Assembly (NCBI RefSeq): GCF_030345695.1
Contig: NZ_JAUASV010000005.1
Location: forward strand, 62,001 to 126,000
DNA: 64,000 nucleotides
Direction of reading: 5' to 3'
Source: Galbitalea sp. SE-J8
GTDB taxonomy: Bacteria > Actinomycetota > Actinomycetes > Actinomycetales > Microbacteriaceae
Position numbers and translations under genes: made by a program
Notes under the pieces: generated by a model
What the model was told of the DNA's origin: nothing
Database searches by the model: none
Seen by the model: only the letters and a program-made list of their open reading frames with translations
Shown here: in pieces, positions 1-8,684 of the stretch
Position numbering within the stretch: position 1 is the first letter of the stretch
How the letters are laid out: every line of letters begins with the position of its first letter

Positions 1-35
1 AAATCGGGCGCCGTTCCCGCCGCCGAATTCCCGCT

Positions 36-63
36 GTCGTGAAAAAACGCGGAATTTCACGAC
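36..63. promoter_or_regulatory. Perfect 9-bp inverted repeat upstream of the RamB-like regulator
   Basis: GTCGTGAAA (36-44) and TTTCACGAC (55-63) are perfect inverted copies separated by 10 bases, so the half-sites lie 19 bases apart, close to two helical turns. The site ends 43 bp before the ATG at 107. It is a plausible operator for autoregulation, or for a divergent gene that would lie left of the window. No binding is shown. Confidence 0.55.
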
Positions 64-106
64 GGGGGTCTTGCCGCGCGCGCGGGCGGTCGGCGACGCT
101 GGGGCG

Positions 107-1531
107 ATGGACACGCTCATGGTGGGACACCAGCTGCGCGCCGCGCGCAAGCGCACCGGTATGACGCTCGGGCAGGTCGCCGAGCGGTTCGGCGGGTCGA
201 TCAGCCAGCTCTCGACGATCGAGTCGGGCAAGCGCGAGCTGCGGCTCAGCGAGCTGCACCGGCTCGCCGACATCCTCGGTGTCGCACCCGACGCGCTGCT
301 CTCGGCGGACGCGCCGAGCGAGCGCATCGCCCTCGAGGTCGCCCTCGAGCAGGCGCAGGCCGGTCCGCTCTACGGCTCGCTCGGGCTGCCGCGCATCGCC
401 GCGCGCGCGACCATGTCCGACGACGTGCTGCGCGCGCTGCTCGGGCTGCACGAGGCGCTGCGCGAGATGCACGAGCAGCGGGCGGCGACCCCCGAGGAGG
501 CGCGCCGCGCGAACGCGGCGCTGCGCGAGGAGATGAAGAGCCTCGACAACCACTACGAGGACCTGGAGCGCATCGCCGCCGAGCTGCTCGACGCCGTCGG
601 CCACCACGACGGGCCGCTCTCGCGGAGCGCTGCGGCCGACCTCGCGGCGCACGTCGGGCTCTCGATCCACTACGTGCCCGACCTGCCCGGCTCGACGCGC
701 AGCATCATCGACCGCGCGCACGGACGGATGTACCTGCCGGTCGACGAGGCGGTGGGACGCGACCCGCGCGTCGCGATGCTGCAGGCGCTCGCCGGGCACG
801 TGCTGGGCCTCGACGCGCCCGCGACCTACGCGGACTTCCTGCGCCAGCGGGTCGCGACGAACTACCTCGCGGGCGCGCTGCTCATCCGCGAGGACAGCGC
901 GGTCGCCTTCCTGGCGGACGCGAAGGAGCGCCGCGAGCTCGCGGTCGAGGACCTGCGCGACGCGTTCGCGACATCGTACGAGTCGGCCGGACACCGGTTC
1001 ACGAACCTCGTCACGCACCACTTCGGCATCCCCGTGCACTTCGTCAAGGTGCACGCGTCGGGCGCGATCTCGAAGGCGTACGAGAACGACGGCGTGATGT
1101 TCCCGCAGGACGTGCTCGGCGCCGTCGAGGGCCAGACCGTGTGCCGCAACTGGAGCGCCCGCCGGGTGTTCGACGCCGAGGACCGCTTCGGCGCGTACCA
1201 CCAGTACACCGACAAGCCGAACGGCACCTACTGGTGCTCGAGCCGCATCCAGCAGACCTCGCAGGGGCTGTTCTCGGTGAGCGTCGGCACCCCGTTCGCG
1301 CACACGAAGTGGTTCCGCGGGCGGTCGACGCCGCACCGGCTGACCTCGACGTGCCCCGATCCGGCGTGCTGCCGCGAGCCCTCCGCCGAGCTGCAGAGCC
1401 GGTGGGGCGAGGCCGCGCTGCCCACCCCGAAGATCTCCAGCTCGCTGCTCGCGGCGCTGCCCGCGGGCTCCTTCGCCGGCGCCGACCGTCGCGAGGTGCT
1501 CGAGTTCCTCGACTCGCACGCGTCCGACTGA
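107..1531 (+). CDS. RamB/ScfR-type transcriptional regulator (XRE HTH + IrrE-like domain)
   Basis: A 474-aa regulator. Residues of about 5-60 form an XRE helix-turn-helix (GMTLGQVAERFGGSISQLS then STIESGKREL). The middle, about 140-300, resembles the ImmA/IrrE (DUF955) region. The C-terminal third carries several cysteines (VCRNWSARRVF, CPDPACCREP), as in the ScfR short-chain fatty-acyl regulator family. RamB of Corynebacterium and Mycobacterium belongs to this family and controls acetate and glyoxylate-shunt genes in response to acyl-CoA status. I chose the ATG at 107 over the upstream TTG at 71 because the HTH starts within a few residues of it; the ATG at 119 is also possible. A perfect dyad lies just upstream. 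In relatives such a gene often sits next to isocitrate lyase, which cannot be tested here because the window begins 106 bp upstream. Confidence 0.85.
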   Translation: MDTLMVGHQLRAARKRTGMTLGQVAERFGGSISQLSTIESGKRELRLSELHRLADILGVAPDALLSADAPSERIALEVALEQAQAGPLYGSLGLPRIAARATMSDDVLRALLGLHEALREMHEQRAATPEEARRANAALREEMKSLDNHYEDLERIAAELLDAVGHHDGPLSRSAAADLAAHVGLSIHYVPDLPGSTRSIIDRAHGRMYLPVDEAVGRDPRVAMLQALAGHVLGLDAPATYADFLRQRVATNYLAGALLIREDSAVAFLADAKERRELAVEDLRDAFATSYESAGHRFTNLVTHHFGIPVHFVKVHASGAISKAYENDGVMFPQDVLGAVEGQTVCRNWSARRVFDAEDRFGAYHQYTDKPNGTYWCSSRIQQTSQGLFSVSVGTPFAHTKWFRGRSTPHRLTSTCPDPACCREPSAELQSRWGEAALPTPKISSSLLAALPAGSFAGADRREVLEFLDSHASD

Positions 1532-1632
1532 TGGCATCCGGCGGTCGAGACGAACGGCCACGTCGCCGGCGGGTCGCGTGCGCCTGGGGATCGATGCTGC
1601 GGATTCACGGGGAACGGGGGCACTCTTGACCC

Positions 1633-1836
1633 ATGTCCATCTTCGATCGCAGTGCCAACCTGGAGGGCGGGTCGGCCACCTACGAGTGGCACGGCGAGCA
1701 GAAGAAGCACGCGGCGTCGGCCGCGGCATCCGCTCCCGACCTGACCGTCGCACCCACCTGCTCGACGTGCTCGAACCCGATGATCGCGGTCGTCGGCGGC
1801 TTCTGGTGCGAGACGTGCGAGAGCGGCGCGCTCTGA
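1633..1836 (+). CDS. Small zinc-ribbon-like protein, function unknown
   Basis: A 67-aa protein whose C-terminal half carries two CxxC pairs (CSTCSNP and CETCESG) about 17 residues apart, the layout of a four-cysteine zinc ribbon. The N-terminal half is polar and alanine-rich (EQKKHAASAAASA), probably flexible. It starts at ATG; no strong ribosome-binding site is obvious. It stands alone between the RamB-like gene and the inositol-phosphatase gene, whose start follows 26 bp after its stop, so the two could be co-transcribed. I do not recognise a characterised family. A metal- or nucleic-acid-binding role is only suggested by the cysteine pattern. Confidence 0.6.
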   Translation: MSIFDRSANLEGGSATYEWHGEQKKHAASAAASAPDLTVAPTCSTCSNPMIAVVGGFWCETCESGAL

Positions 1837-1862
1837 CCGCTCGCGATCGGTAGCCTGCCGGT

Positions 1863-2675
1863 GTGACCTCCGAACTCCTCGACCTCGCCCGCACGATCGC
1901 CGTCGAGGCCGGGGAGCTCGCCCTGACGCGCAAGCGCGAGGGCGTAAGGGTCGTCGCGACCAAGTCGAACGCGGTCGACATCGTGACCGCGGCCGACCGC
2001 GAGGCGGAGCAGCTCATCCGTTCGCGCATCGCCGACGCCCGGCCCGCCGACGGCTTCTTCGGCGAGGAGTCCGGCGGCGACTCGGGCACGAGCGGGCTCA
2101 CCTGGATCGTCGACCCCATCGACGGCACCGTCAACTTCCTCTACGGCATCCCGCACTGGGCGGTCAGCATCGCGGTCGTCGAGGCCGCGGGCGCGAGCGA
2201 CGGCCCCGATCCGCAGACCTGGCGCGCCCTCGCCGGCGCCGTCGTCAACCCGGCGATCGGCGAGGTGTACACGGCGGCGGATGCGGCGGGCGCCTCGCTC
2301 AACGGCGCGCGGCTGGAGCTCGCCCCGGCGCCGCCGTTCGCCGAGTCGCTCGTCGCGACGGGCTTCGTCTACGACGAGGCGACGCGCGCGCACCAGGGCG
2401 CGGTCGCGGCGCGGCTCGTCACCCGGGTGCGCGACATCCGCCGGCTGGGGGCGGCATCCCTCGACCTGTGCGCGGTCGCCGCCGGCCGGGTCGACGCGTA
2501 CTACGAGTCGAGCCTGAGCCCGTGGGATCACGCCGCCGGTGCGCTCGTCGCGCGCGAGGCGGGCGCGATCGTGAAGGGCTGGGGCGACGACGCGGCCGGG
2601 CGCGAGCTCATCCTCGCCGGCAAGCCCGCGCTCGTGCCGCGGCTCGAGGAGACGCTGCGCGAGCTCGGCTACTGA
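1863..2675 (+). CDS. Inositol monophosphatase family protein
   Basis: A 270-aa member of the Mg-dependent, Li-sensitive IMPase superfamily. The three metal-site motifs are visible: GEES near residue 67, DPIDGT at 84-89 followed by VNFLYGIPHW, and SPWDHAAG near 218. These ligate the catalytic metals that hydrolyse a phosphate monoester, typically inositol-1-phosphate; related members act on histidinol phosphate or PAP. Full length for the family and all acid residues present, so it should be active. The exact substrate is not given by the sequence. The start is GTG at 1863, shortly after the zinc-ribbon gene. A cytosolic enzyme, possibly part of inositol-lipid or mycothiol precursor metabolism in an actinobacterium (inference). 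Confidence 0.85.
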   Translation: MTSELLDLARTIAVEAGELALTRKREGVRVVATKSNAVDIVTAADREAEQLIRSRIADARPADGFFGEESGGDSGTSGLTWIVDPIDGTVNFLYGIPHWAVSIAVVEAAGASDGPDPQTWRALAGAVVNPAIGEVYTAADAAGASLNGARLELAPAPPFAESLVATGFVYDEATRAHQGAVAARLVTRVRDIRRLGAASLDLCAVAAGRVDAYYESSLSPWDHAAGALVAREAGAIVKGWGDDAAGRELILAGKPALVPRLEETLRELGY

Positions 2676-2734
2676 GCCGCGCGCGCAACGGGGGTCGCGG
2701 GCCCGACGGGGCCGCGGGTACCCTGGGGACCCTC

Positions 2735-3634
2735 ATGACGGTCACCGAGCGAGACGTGCCCGACGCGTCGCCCGCCCTCACGCGACGTGCGCTGCGCGAG
2801 CGCCGGGAGCCGCCGTCGCGCCGCCGCACCGTCCGGGCCGAGCGAGCGGCCGCGCGTGCCGAGGGGGCCGGCGGCCGGGGCACGAGGGCGGCCGACCGTC
2901 CCGTCGCCGCGTACACGGATGCCGCACGCCGTCCGTTCGCGCGCGCGGTGCACGACCGCCTGCTCTCGGCGGGCGCGCTGCTGTTCGCGGGCGCCCTCGC
3001 CCTCGGCACCTCGCTGCCGGCGGCGGCGTTCATCACCCCGGGGCTCGACCCGGGCGGCTTCACCGTGATCGTCGACGGGCAGTCGGTCGCCGTCTCGGCC
3101 GACGTCGGCGCGGCGCTCGCAGCCCGCGCGAAGTACTCGTCGGCCTCCGCCGCCGAGGTGCAGGCGCGGGAGTGGGCCACGACGAGCGGCGGCCACACGT
3201 TCACGCCGACGACGGGCTCGGTGCGCTGGCCGTTCCCGTTCTCGACCTCGATCTCCGACGGCTTCGGGCCGCGCAAGGCGCCGTGCGCCGGCTGCTCGAC
3301 GTTCCACAAGGGCATCGACTTCACACCGGGCGAGGGCGTGCCGACCTACGCGATCGCGGCCGGCACGGTGCAGTCGGTGATCGTCTCGAACGCCGGACTC
3401 GGCAACGAGGTCGTCATCGACCACGTCATCGACGGCCGGAGCATCACGAGCGTCTACGGTCACCTCGAGATGAACTCGAGCCCCCTCAAGGCCGGCGACA
3501 CCGTCAAGGTCGGTCAGATGGTCGGCAAGGTCGGCTCGACCGGCACGGTCACAGGAGCCAACATGCACCTCGAGGTGCACGTCGAGGGTGTCGCGGTCGA
3601 CCCGTACGCGTGGCTCACGAAGAACGCCCGCTGA
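2735..3634 (+). CDS. Secreted M23 (LytM-type) peptidoglycan peptidase
   Basis: A 299-aa protein. The N-terminal 70 residues are strongly basic and Arg-rich. A hydrophobic segment follows (about residues 73-93, LLSAGALLFAGALALGTSLP), then AAA, which looks like a signal peptide or anchor. The C-terminal domain is a complete M23 endopeptidase with HKGID (H and D zinc ligands) and HLEVH (general base and zinc His), so it should cleave peptidoglycan cross-bridges outside the membrane. The sequence between them fits the beta-rich LytM fold. The reading frame is open further upstream, but I chose the ATG at 2735 because upstream codons overlap the preceding gene and look non-coding. The long basic N-terminus is unusual for a classical signal peptide and may be a cytoplasmic tail. 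Confidence 0.8.
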   Translation: MTVTERDVPDASPALTRRALRERREPPSRRRTVRAERAAARAEGAGGRGTRAADRPVAAYTDAARRPFARAVHDRLLSAGALLFAGALALGTSLPAAAFITPGLDPGGFTVIVDGQSVAVSADVGAALAARAKYSSASAAEVQAREWATTSGGHTFTPTTGSVRWPFPFSTSISDGFGPRKAPCAGCSTFHKGIDFTPGEGVPTYAIAAGTVQSVIVSNAGLGNEVVIDHVIDGRSITSVYGHLEMNSSPLKAGDTVKVGQMVGKVGSTGTVTGANMHLEVHVEGVAVDPYAWLTKNAR

Positions 3635-3683
3635 CCTCCTCCTCTGTCGGCTGCGGGGGCGCGCCAGCGCGTCTCGAAGCTCC

Positions 3684-3715
3684 TCGGGCTTCGGCGCCTA
3701 TCGGGCTTCGGCGCC
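3684..3715. repeat. Two-copy tandem repeat with 17-bp period
   Basis: TCGGGCTTCGGCGCC occurs at 3684-3698 and again at 3701-3715. It lies between the M23 peptidase stop and the accessory patch, at the point where base composition drops. It could mark an old insertion or deletion boundary. Nothing else is seen in 3635-3784. Confidence 0.6.
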
Positions 3716-3784
3716 GACCGCTTCGAGTCATGGCGCGCGCTTGAGTCGTGCACTAACTCTCGACCAGGGAGAGGGGGTCAGGAT

Positions 3785-4216
3785 TCAATAGCGCAGTGTG
3801 GCCGTCCAGTCGACATTCACTCCCGACGTTGTTCCACCACAGTAACTCGAAGCGATCAACGTCTGAATGCGGAAGTTGATATCGGGTCAGTTATATGTGG
3901 CTCCCGAAAGTCGGGAGAATTTATGGAGGATCGAACTCATCTGTATCCAAGCACTTTGGGCGCCGCCGCTAGTTGCCAGGGCTGTGTCGATGGGGTCGCC
4001 GAGATTACACGCCGATTCCCACGTCATAGTGATATCGATATGCTCGCTATTCGAACTGGAGGCGTGATATCACCCTGGAGCGAATACATACACAGCGCCG
4101 TTCACCGGCGATCCACCATTGAGCGTGGTCGTCGTCCCGAAGGACGCCGTGCCCGGAAAGACCGCGATCGCGATGCCGACAATAAGAGCTGTCAACAAGG
4201 CGATCAGGCGTCTCAC
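3785..4216 (-). pseudogene. Secreted protein gene interrupted by two in-frame TGA codons
   Basis: Reading the minus strand from the GTG at 4216 gives a convincing signal peptide (VRRLIALLTALIVGIAIAVF, then PGTASFG) and a polar extracellular-looking protein. The frame continues without shift to a natural-looking C-terminus (VNVDWTATLRY) at 3785. It is broken only by TGA at 4070-4072 (after YVFAPG, before YHASSS) and TGA at 3887-3889 (after GATYN, before PDINFR). Both would be TGG, Trp, after a single transition. Two cysteines (SACNLG and SYCGG) could form a disulfide. An AGGAGGG lies about 18 bases before the GTG, rather far. It follows a lipoprotein gene on the same strand by 64 bp. A nonsense-decayed pseudogene is the simplest reading. 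No family recognised. Confidence 0.6.
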
Positions 4217-4280
4217 GCTCGTTCGGATCTCTAACCCTCCTCGTCAAGGATGGTGCAATTCTGTTGCACATCCTCCCTCA

Positions 4281-4748
4281 TCACGGAGAGGTCGCCGCGG
4301 GGGCAGGGTGCACGACCGTAGCTTCCCAAACGTCTTCGTCGATATACCATCTATCCACGGCGGGAATCGACTTGAATTTCGCGATTTCGTCAAGAGCCGC
4401 ATCGACGGATGTGGCATCATGTGCCGTCACCGCGGTCGTCTCCCACCCGCACAGCCAGTACTGCGCGACGTCGAAGTCGAGAACGCCGTCCTCAACCCGC
4501 CCTCCCGCGACGAAGTAGGCTTTCGGGGCCGCGGTTGGCCATGAGTAGCCCGGGGCGAGCTCGAAGGGAAACTCGGCCACGAGACGTGTCCACGTGACAT
4601 CGGCGGTGCCGGATCCGATGCCGGGCTGGGACGCAGCGGGCGTCTCGGGCTCGGCGTTCGCATCCGCCGACACGGCGGTACATGCCGAGAGGGTACCGAG
4701 GCAGCCCGCAACGATCACAACGATCGCGAGAAGAGATGGACGGGGCAC
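4281..4748 (-). CDS. Hypothetical lipoprotein
   Basis: About 155 aa starting at GTG 4748, chosen because GAGGGAG lies six bases upstream; an in-frame GTG at 4763 is the alternative. It has a type II signal peptide: hydrophobic stretch LLAIVVIVAGCLGTL, then lipobox LSAC with the modified Cys about 23 residues in. A Ser/Ala/Glu linker and a small domain with several Trp and Tyr follow (YSWPTAAPKAYF, YWLCGWE, RWYIDEDVWE). It should be tethered to the outer face of the membrane. No known family recognised. The damaged secreted gene lies downstream on the same strand. This patch is less GC-rich than its surroundings, hinting at acquisition. Confidence 0.65.
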   Translation of the reverse strand: MPRPSLLAIVVIVAGCLGTLSACTAVSADANAEPETPAASQPGIGSGTADVTWTRLVAEFPFELAPGYSWPTAAPKAYFVAGGRVEDGVLDFDVAQYWLCGWETTAVTAHDATSVDAALDEIAKFKSIPAVDRWYIDEDVWEATVVHPAPAATSP

Positions 4749-4953
4749 GAACGACTCCCTCACCGTTTCGCATGACGGGATGACGTAAGGATGACACAGC
4801 TAGTGCCGCTGTTGTGATCCGGCATGCCCCGCGTCGAAGAATTGATCGGGGGTGTCCCCACTGCGGGTCCGGGTGAGCATGCGACGGCGAGACCAGCGTG
4901 CACCGGTGCCACGGCTGTCGCCGCCGGGTAGCGGGTCACCTCGCCCCGCAGCG

Positions 4954-6708
4954 TCAGGCGAGCCAGACGGCAGTGTCGGGCGGCAGGATGCCGCCCTCGA
5001 CCGAGTCGCTCGCGATGAGCACGCTCGCCCCGGCCGGCAGCTCCACGGGGTCGTTGCCGAGGTTCGCGACGACCGTGACGCCCCGGTTCTCGAAGGCCAC
5101 CACATCCGCGCCGAATCCGGGCAGCCACTCGATCGCGCCCGTCGCGAGCTCGTGCCCGGCGCGCTCGCGCAGCAGCGAGCGGTAGAGCTCGAGCGTCGAG
5201 CCGGGCACGCCGTCCTGCGCGTCGCGCGCAAGGGCCGCCCACTCGCCGGGCTGCGGGAGCCACGACTCGCCCGAGTCGTTGAACCCGTACGCGGGGGCGC
5301 CGGCCTCCCACGGGATCGGCACGCGGCATCCGTCGCGACCGTACTTCTCGCCGTTCGTTCGGAACCAGGTCGGGTCCTGACGGGCGTCCGCTGGCAGGTG
5401 GATCACCTCGGGCAGTCCCAGCTCCTCGCCCTGGTAGACGTAGGCGCTGCCCGGGAGCGCGAGCATGACGGCTGTCGCGGCGCGCGCCCGGCGCAGGCCC
5501 AGCACCGGATCGGGCAGGCCCGGCGAGTCGGGGCCGATGCCGGCGCCCTGCGGGTTCTCGGCGGTGAGGGCGAGGCGCGAGGCGTGGCGCACGACGTCGT
5601 GGTTCGAGAGCACCCAGGTGCTCGGCGCGCCGACCGTCGCGAACGAGGCGATCGACGTGTCGATCACGCGGCGCAGCGCGGTCGCGCTCCACGGCGTCTC
5701 GAGGTAGGTGAAGTTGAACGCCTGCTGCATCTCGTCGGGTCGCACCCAGCGGGCGAGCTTCGTGAGCGGCTCGACCCACGCCTCGGCGCACAGCACGCGG
5801 TCGCCCTCGTACTCGGACAGCACGCGGTGCCAGTCGCGGTAGATCTCGTGCACGCCGTCCTGCGCCCAGTACGGCGCGGCGTGCTCGTCGAGGTCGGAGC
5901 TGATCTCCTCCTCGAGCGGCACGCCCTCGAGCGCGGGGGTGCTGCCGCCCATCGAGCCGCCGTGCTCGGGCGGGGTCCAGTCGGGCAGGCCGTCGGCCTT
6001 CACGAGCCCGTGGGCGACGTCGACACGGAAGCCGTCGACGCCGCGGTCGAGCCAGAACCGCAGCACGCCGCGGAACTGCTCGCGCACCCACGGGTTCTGC
6101 CAGTCGAAGTCGGGCTGCGAGGAGTCGAACAGGTGCAGGTACCACTGGCCGTCGGCGGGGTCGTCGGCGTTCACGCGGGTCCACGCGGCGCCGCCGAACA
6201 CGCTCTCCCAGTTGTTCGGCGGCAGCTCGCCGTGCTCGCCGCGCCCCTCGCGGAACAGGTAGCGGGCGCGCTCGGCGCTGCCGGGACCGGCGGCGAGCGC
6301 CTCCTGGAACCAGCGGTGCGCGCTCGACGAGTGGTTGGGCACGAGGTCGACGATCACCCGCAGGCCGAGGCGGTGGGCCTCGGCGAGCATCCCGTCGAAG
6401 TCGGCGAGGGTGCCGAACAGCGGGTCGACGTCGCAGTAGTCGGCGACGTCGTAGCCGGCGTCGTTCTGCGGGCTCGTGAAGAACGGCGAGAGCCAGATCG
6501 CGTCGACGCCGAGGTCGGCGAGCGCCGGAAGCCGGCGCGTGATGCCCGGGAGGTCGCCGATGCCGTCGCCGTCGGCATCCGCGAAGCTGCGCGGATAGAT
6601 CTGGTAGATCACCGCGGTGCGCCACCACTCGGCGGCGGGGGCTGCGGTCGTCGTCGGGGCCGGCTCGGACTCGGGGGTCTCGTCGACGGTGGCGATGGCG
6701 TCGGTCAT
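4954..6708 (-). CDS. Alpha-glucosidase, GH13 family
   Basis: A 584-aa cytosolic glycoside hydrolase of the oligo-1,6-glucosidase/alpha-glucosidase type. It opens with WWRTAVIYQIYPRSF and GDGIGDLPGI, the usual N-terminal GH13 signatures. Conserved regions: DLVPNH at 121-126, GFRVDVAHG with nucleophile Asp230, CAEAW with acid/base Glu309, and SNHD with Asp371, so the catalytic triad is complete. The C-terminal beta domain ends at about 584. It would release glucose from short maltose- or isomaltose-type oligosaccharides. Which linkage it prefers, or whether it transfers glucose, is not decided by these motifs. It is divergent from a second GH13 gene, with a 59-bp intergenic region containing an inverted repeat. 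The low-complexity N-terminal 25 residues (PAPTTTAAPAAE) look disordered. Confidence 0.9.
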   Translation of the reverse strand: MTDAIATVDETPESEPAPTTTAAPAAEWWRTAVIYQIYPRSFADADGDGIGDLPGITRRLPALADLGVDAIWLSPFFTSPQNDAGYDVADYCDVDPLFGTLADFDGMLAEAHRLGLRVIVDLVPNHSSSAHRWFQEALAAGPGSAERARYLFREGRGEHGELPPNNWESVFGGAAWTRVNADDPADGQWYLHLFDSSQPDFDWQNPWVREQFRGVLRFWLDRGVDGFRVDVAHGLVKADGLPDWTPPEHGGSMGGSTPALEGVPLEEEISSDLDEHAAPYWAQDGVHEIYRDWHRVLSEYEGDRVLCAEAWVEPLTKLARWVRPDEMQQAFNFTYLETPWSATALRRVIDTSIASFATVGAPSTWVLSNHDVVRHASRLALTAENPQGAGIGPDSPGLPDPVLGLRRARAATAVMLALPGSAYVYQGEELGLPEVIHLPADARQDPTWFRTNGEKYGRDGCRVPIPWEAGAPAYGFNDSGESWLPQPGEWAALARDAQDGVPGSTLELYRSLLRERAGHELATGAIEWLPGFGADVVAFENRGVTVVANLGNDPVELPAGASVLIASDSVEGGILPPDTAVWLA

Positions 6709-6729
6709 CGCTCCAGCCTAGGGACACGG

Positions 6730-6758
6730 GTAACCGCGCCGAAATCACCGCCGGTTAC
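6730..6758. promoter_or_regulatory. Inverted repeat between divergent GH13 genes
   Basis: GTAACCG (6730-6736) and CGGTTAC (6752-6758) are inverted, 22 bases apart start to start. They fill the middle of the 59-bp gap between the two divergent glucosidase starts (6708 minus, 6768 plus). It is a good candidate for a shared operator. No regulator gene is adjacent. Confidence 0.5.
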
Positions 6759-6767
6759 GCTCCCGCC

Positions 6768-8621
6768 ATGCCCGAGCTCCTCCCGCACCACGACGGGTCG
6801 CCGCTGTACGTGTCGACGGATGCGCCCGCACTCGGCGACACCGTGCGGGTGCGCGTGCGGGTGCCAGCGACCTTCGGGCCGGTGTCGAGCATCCGCACCC
6901 GGTCGAACCCCAACCGGGAGCCGCAGTACACGGTCGCCTCGCCCGTGCACGCCGAGCACGGCTGGGAGTGGTGGGAGGCCGACATCACGGTCGAGAACCC
7001 GGTGCACGGCTACCGGTTCCTCGTGCAGCTCGCCGACGGCCGGGTCGGCTGGCTGAGCGCCGGGGGCTGGTCGTGGACCGAGACGCTCGACACCGAGGAC
7101 TTCAAGCTCGTCACGCACGCGCCGCCGCCGCAGTGGGCGAGGTCGACCGTGCTGTACCAGATCTTCCCCGACCGGTTCGCGCGCTCGGGCGCAGCGGATG
7201 CGCGCGAGGCTCCCGCGTGGGCCGAGCCCGCGGCGTGGACCGACGAGGTCGTGCACATCGGCCCGTCGACGCCGCGGCAGTTCTACGGCGGCGACCTGGA
7301 CGGCATCCGTGAGCACCTCGACCACGTGACCGCGCTCGGCGCGACCATGATCTACCTGACGCCGATCTTCCCGGCGCATTCCAACCACCGCTACGACGCG
7401 CTCTCGTTCCACTCGGTCGACCCGCTGCTCGGCGGCGACGCGGCGCTCGTGTCGCTCGTCGAAGCCGCGCACGCGGCCGGCCTCGGGGTCATCGGCGACC
7501 TGACGAGCAACCACTCCGGCGACGCCCACGAGTGGTTCACGTCGTCGCACCTCACGCCGGGGGCGCCCGAGAGCGACTTCTACTACTGGCACGACGCCGA
7601 GCAGCGCTCCTACGAGGCGTGGCTGGGTGTGCCGAGCCTGCCGAAGTTCAACTGGAACTCGGCGGAGCTGCGCCGCCGCTTCATCGAGGGCGCAGGCTCG
7701 GTCGTCGCGAAGTGGCTCGAGCCGCCGTACTCCCTCGACGGCTGGCGCATCGACGTCGCGAACATGACCGGCCGCTACCTCGAGGAGGACCTCAACGAGG
7801 TCGTGCGCCGCACTATCCGCGCGACGATGCTCGAGGTCAACCCCGACACGATCCTGCTCGGGGAGTCGACGAACGACGCGACGGCCGACTTCCAGGGCGA
7901 CGCGTGGCACGGCGCGATGACGTACGCGAACTTCACCCGCCCGGTGTGGAGCTGGCTGAGCGAGCCGGGCTCGCCGGCCCGCGGCGGCCTCAACATGCCG
8001 CTCGGCGTCATCCCGCCGTTCACGGCCGAGCAGTTCGCCGAGGCCCATCGGCGCTTCACCGCGCCCGTGCCGTGGCGCGTGCGACTGCACACCATGAACG
8101 CGCTCGACACCCACGACACCCCGCGCTTCCGCACGCACGCGCTGCCGGGCGCGGTGCCCGTCGCGCTCGGGCTCTCGCTCACGCTGCCGGGCATCCCGGT
8201 GATCTTCGCGGGCGACGAGTTCGCGCTCACGGGCGACGACGGCGAGCACTCGCGCACGCCGATCCCGTGGACCGCGCTCGAGGACGAGGAGACGGATGCG
8301 GCGGCCGCCTTCGCGCTGTACCGCCGGCTCGTCGCGGTGCGGCGCGAGCATCCGGCCCTGGACGGCGGCGGCTTCCGCTGGCTGCACGTCGGCGACGACC
8401 TCGTGGCGTTCGTGCGCGAGAGCGCGGCGGAGAGCGTGCTCGTCGTCGCGGCGCGCAACGCCTTCGACGTCACGCTGCCCGTGCACGCGATCGCGGGGGA
8501 ACCGGTGGCGATCGTCGGCGACGCGAGCGCCGCGCACGCGCCGGACGGCATCCGGCTCAGCGGGCCCGGCCCGTCGTTCACCGCGTGGCAGCTGCCCGGG
8601 ATCGAGCTGCCCGCGTTCTAG
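6768..8621 (+). CDS. GH13 maltodextrin glucosidase / neopullulanase-like enzyme
   Basis: A 617-aa enzyme. Residues about 10-110 form an N-terminal beta domain, as in MalZ and neopullulanase-type GH13 proteins. The catalytic barrel begins at STVLYQIFPDRF. Conserved regions: DLTSNH at 244-249, DGWRIDVAN with nucleophile Asp329, LLGEST with Glu366, and DTHDTPR with Asp450. All catalytic residues are present. It would hydrolyse maltodextrins or cyclodextrin/pullulan-like substrates in the cytosol after import. It starts at ATG 6768 and is divergent from the alpha-glucosidase gene. The pair would complete breakdown of imported alpha-glucans. The importer at 44.9-48.5 kb could supply them, though it is 36 kb away and that link is inference. 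Confidence 0.88.
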   Translation: MPELLPHHDGSPLYVSTDAPALGDTVRVRVRVPATFGPVSSIRTRSNPNREPQYTVASPVHAEHGWEWWEADITVENPVHGYRFLVQLADGRVGWLSAGGWSWTETLDTEDFKLVTHAPPPQWARSTVLYQIFPDRFARSGAADAREAPAWAEPAAWTDEVVHIGPSTPRQFYGGDLDGIREHLDHVTALGATMIYLTPIFPAHSNHRYDALSFHSVDPLLGGDAALVSLVEAAHAAGLGVIGDLTSNHSGDAHEWFTSSHLTPGAPESDFYYWHDAEQRSYEAWLGVPSLPKFNWNSAELRRRFIEGAGSVVAKWLEPPYSLDGWRIDVANMTGRYLEEDLNEVVRRTIRATMLEVNPDTILLGESTNDATADFQGDAWHGAMTYANFTRPVWSWLSEPGSPARGGLNMPLGVIPPFTAEQFAEAHRRFTAPVPWRVRLHTMNALDTHDTPRFRTHALPGAVPVALGLSLTLPGIPVIFAGDEFALTGDDGEHSRTPIPWTALEDEETDAAAAFALYRRLVAVRREHPALDGGGFRWLHVGDDLVAFVRESAAESVLVVAARNAFDVTLPVHAIAGEPVAIVGDASAAHAPDGIRLSGPGPSFTAWQLPGIELPAF

Positions 8622-8684
8622 CCGGGGCGGGTCCGGGAAGGTGCCGGCCGTGCCACCGGGCGGGGCAGGCGCTCCTCCTTCGGA

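Noticed and set aside
3785-4216. TGA read as tryptophan or selenocysteine
   Set aside because: Every other gene uses TGA as a stop and no SECIS-like or recoding signal was seen; nonsense mutation is simpler.
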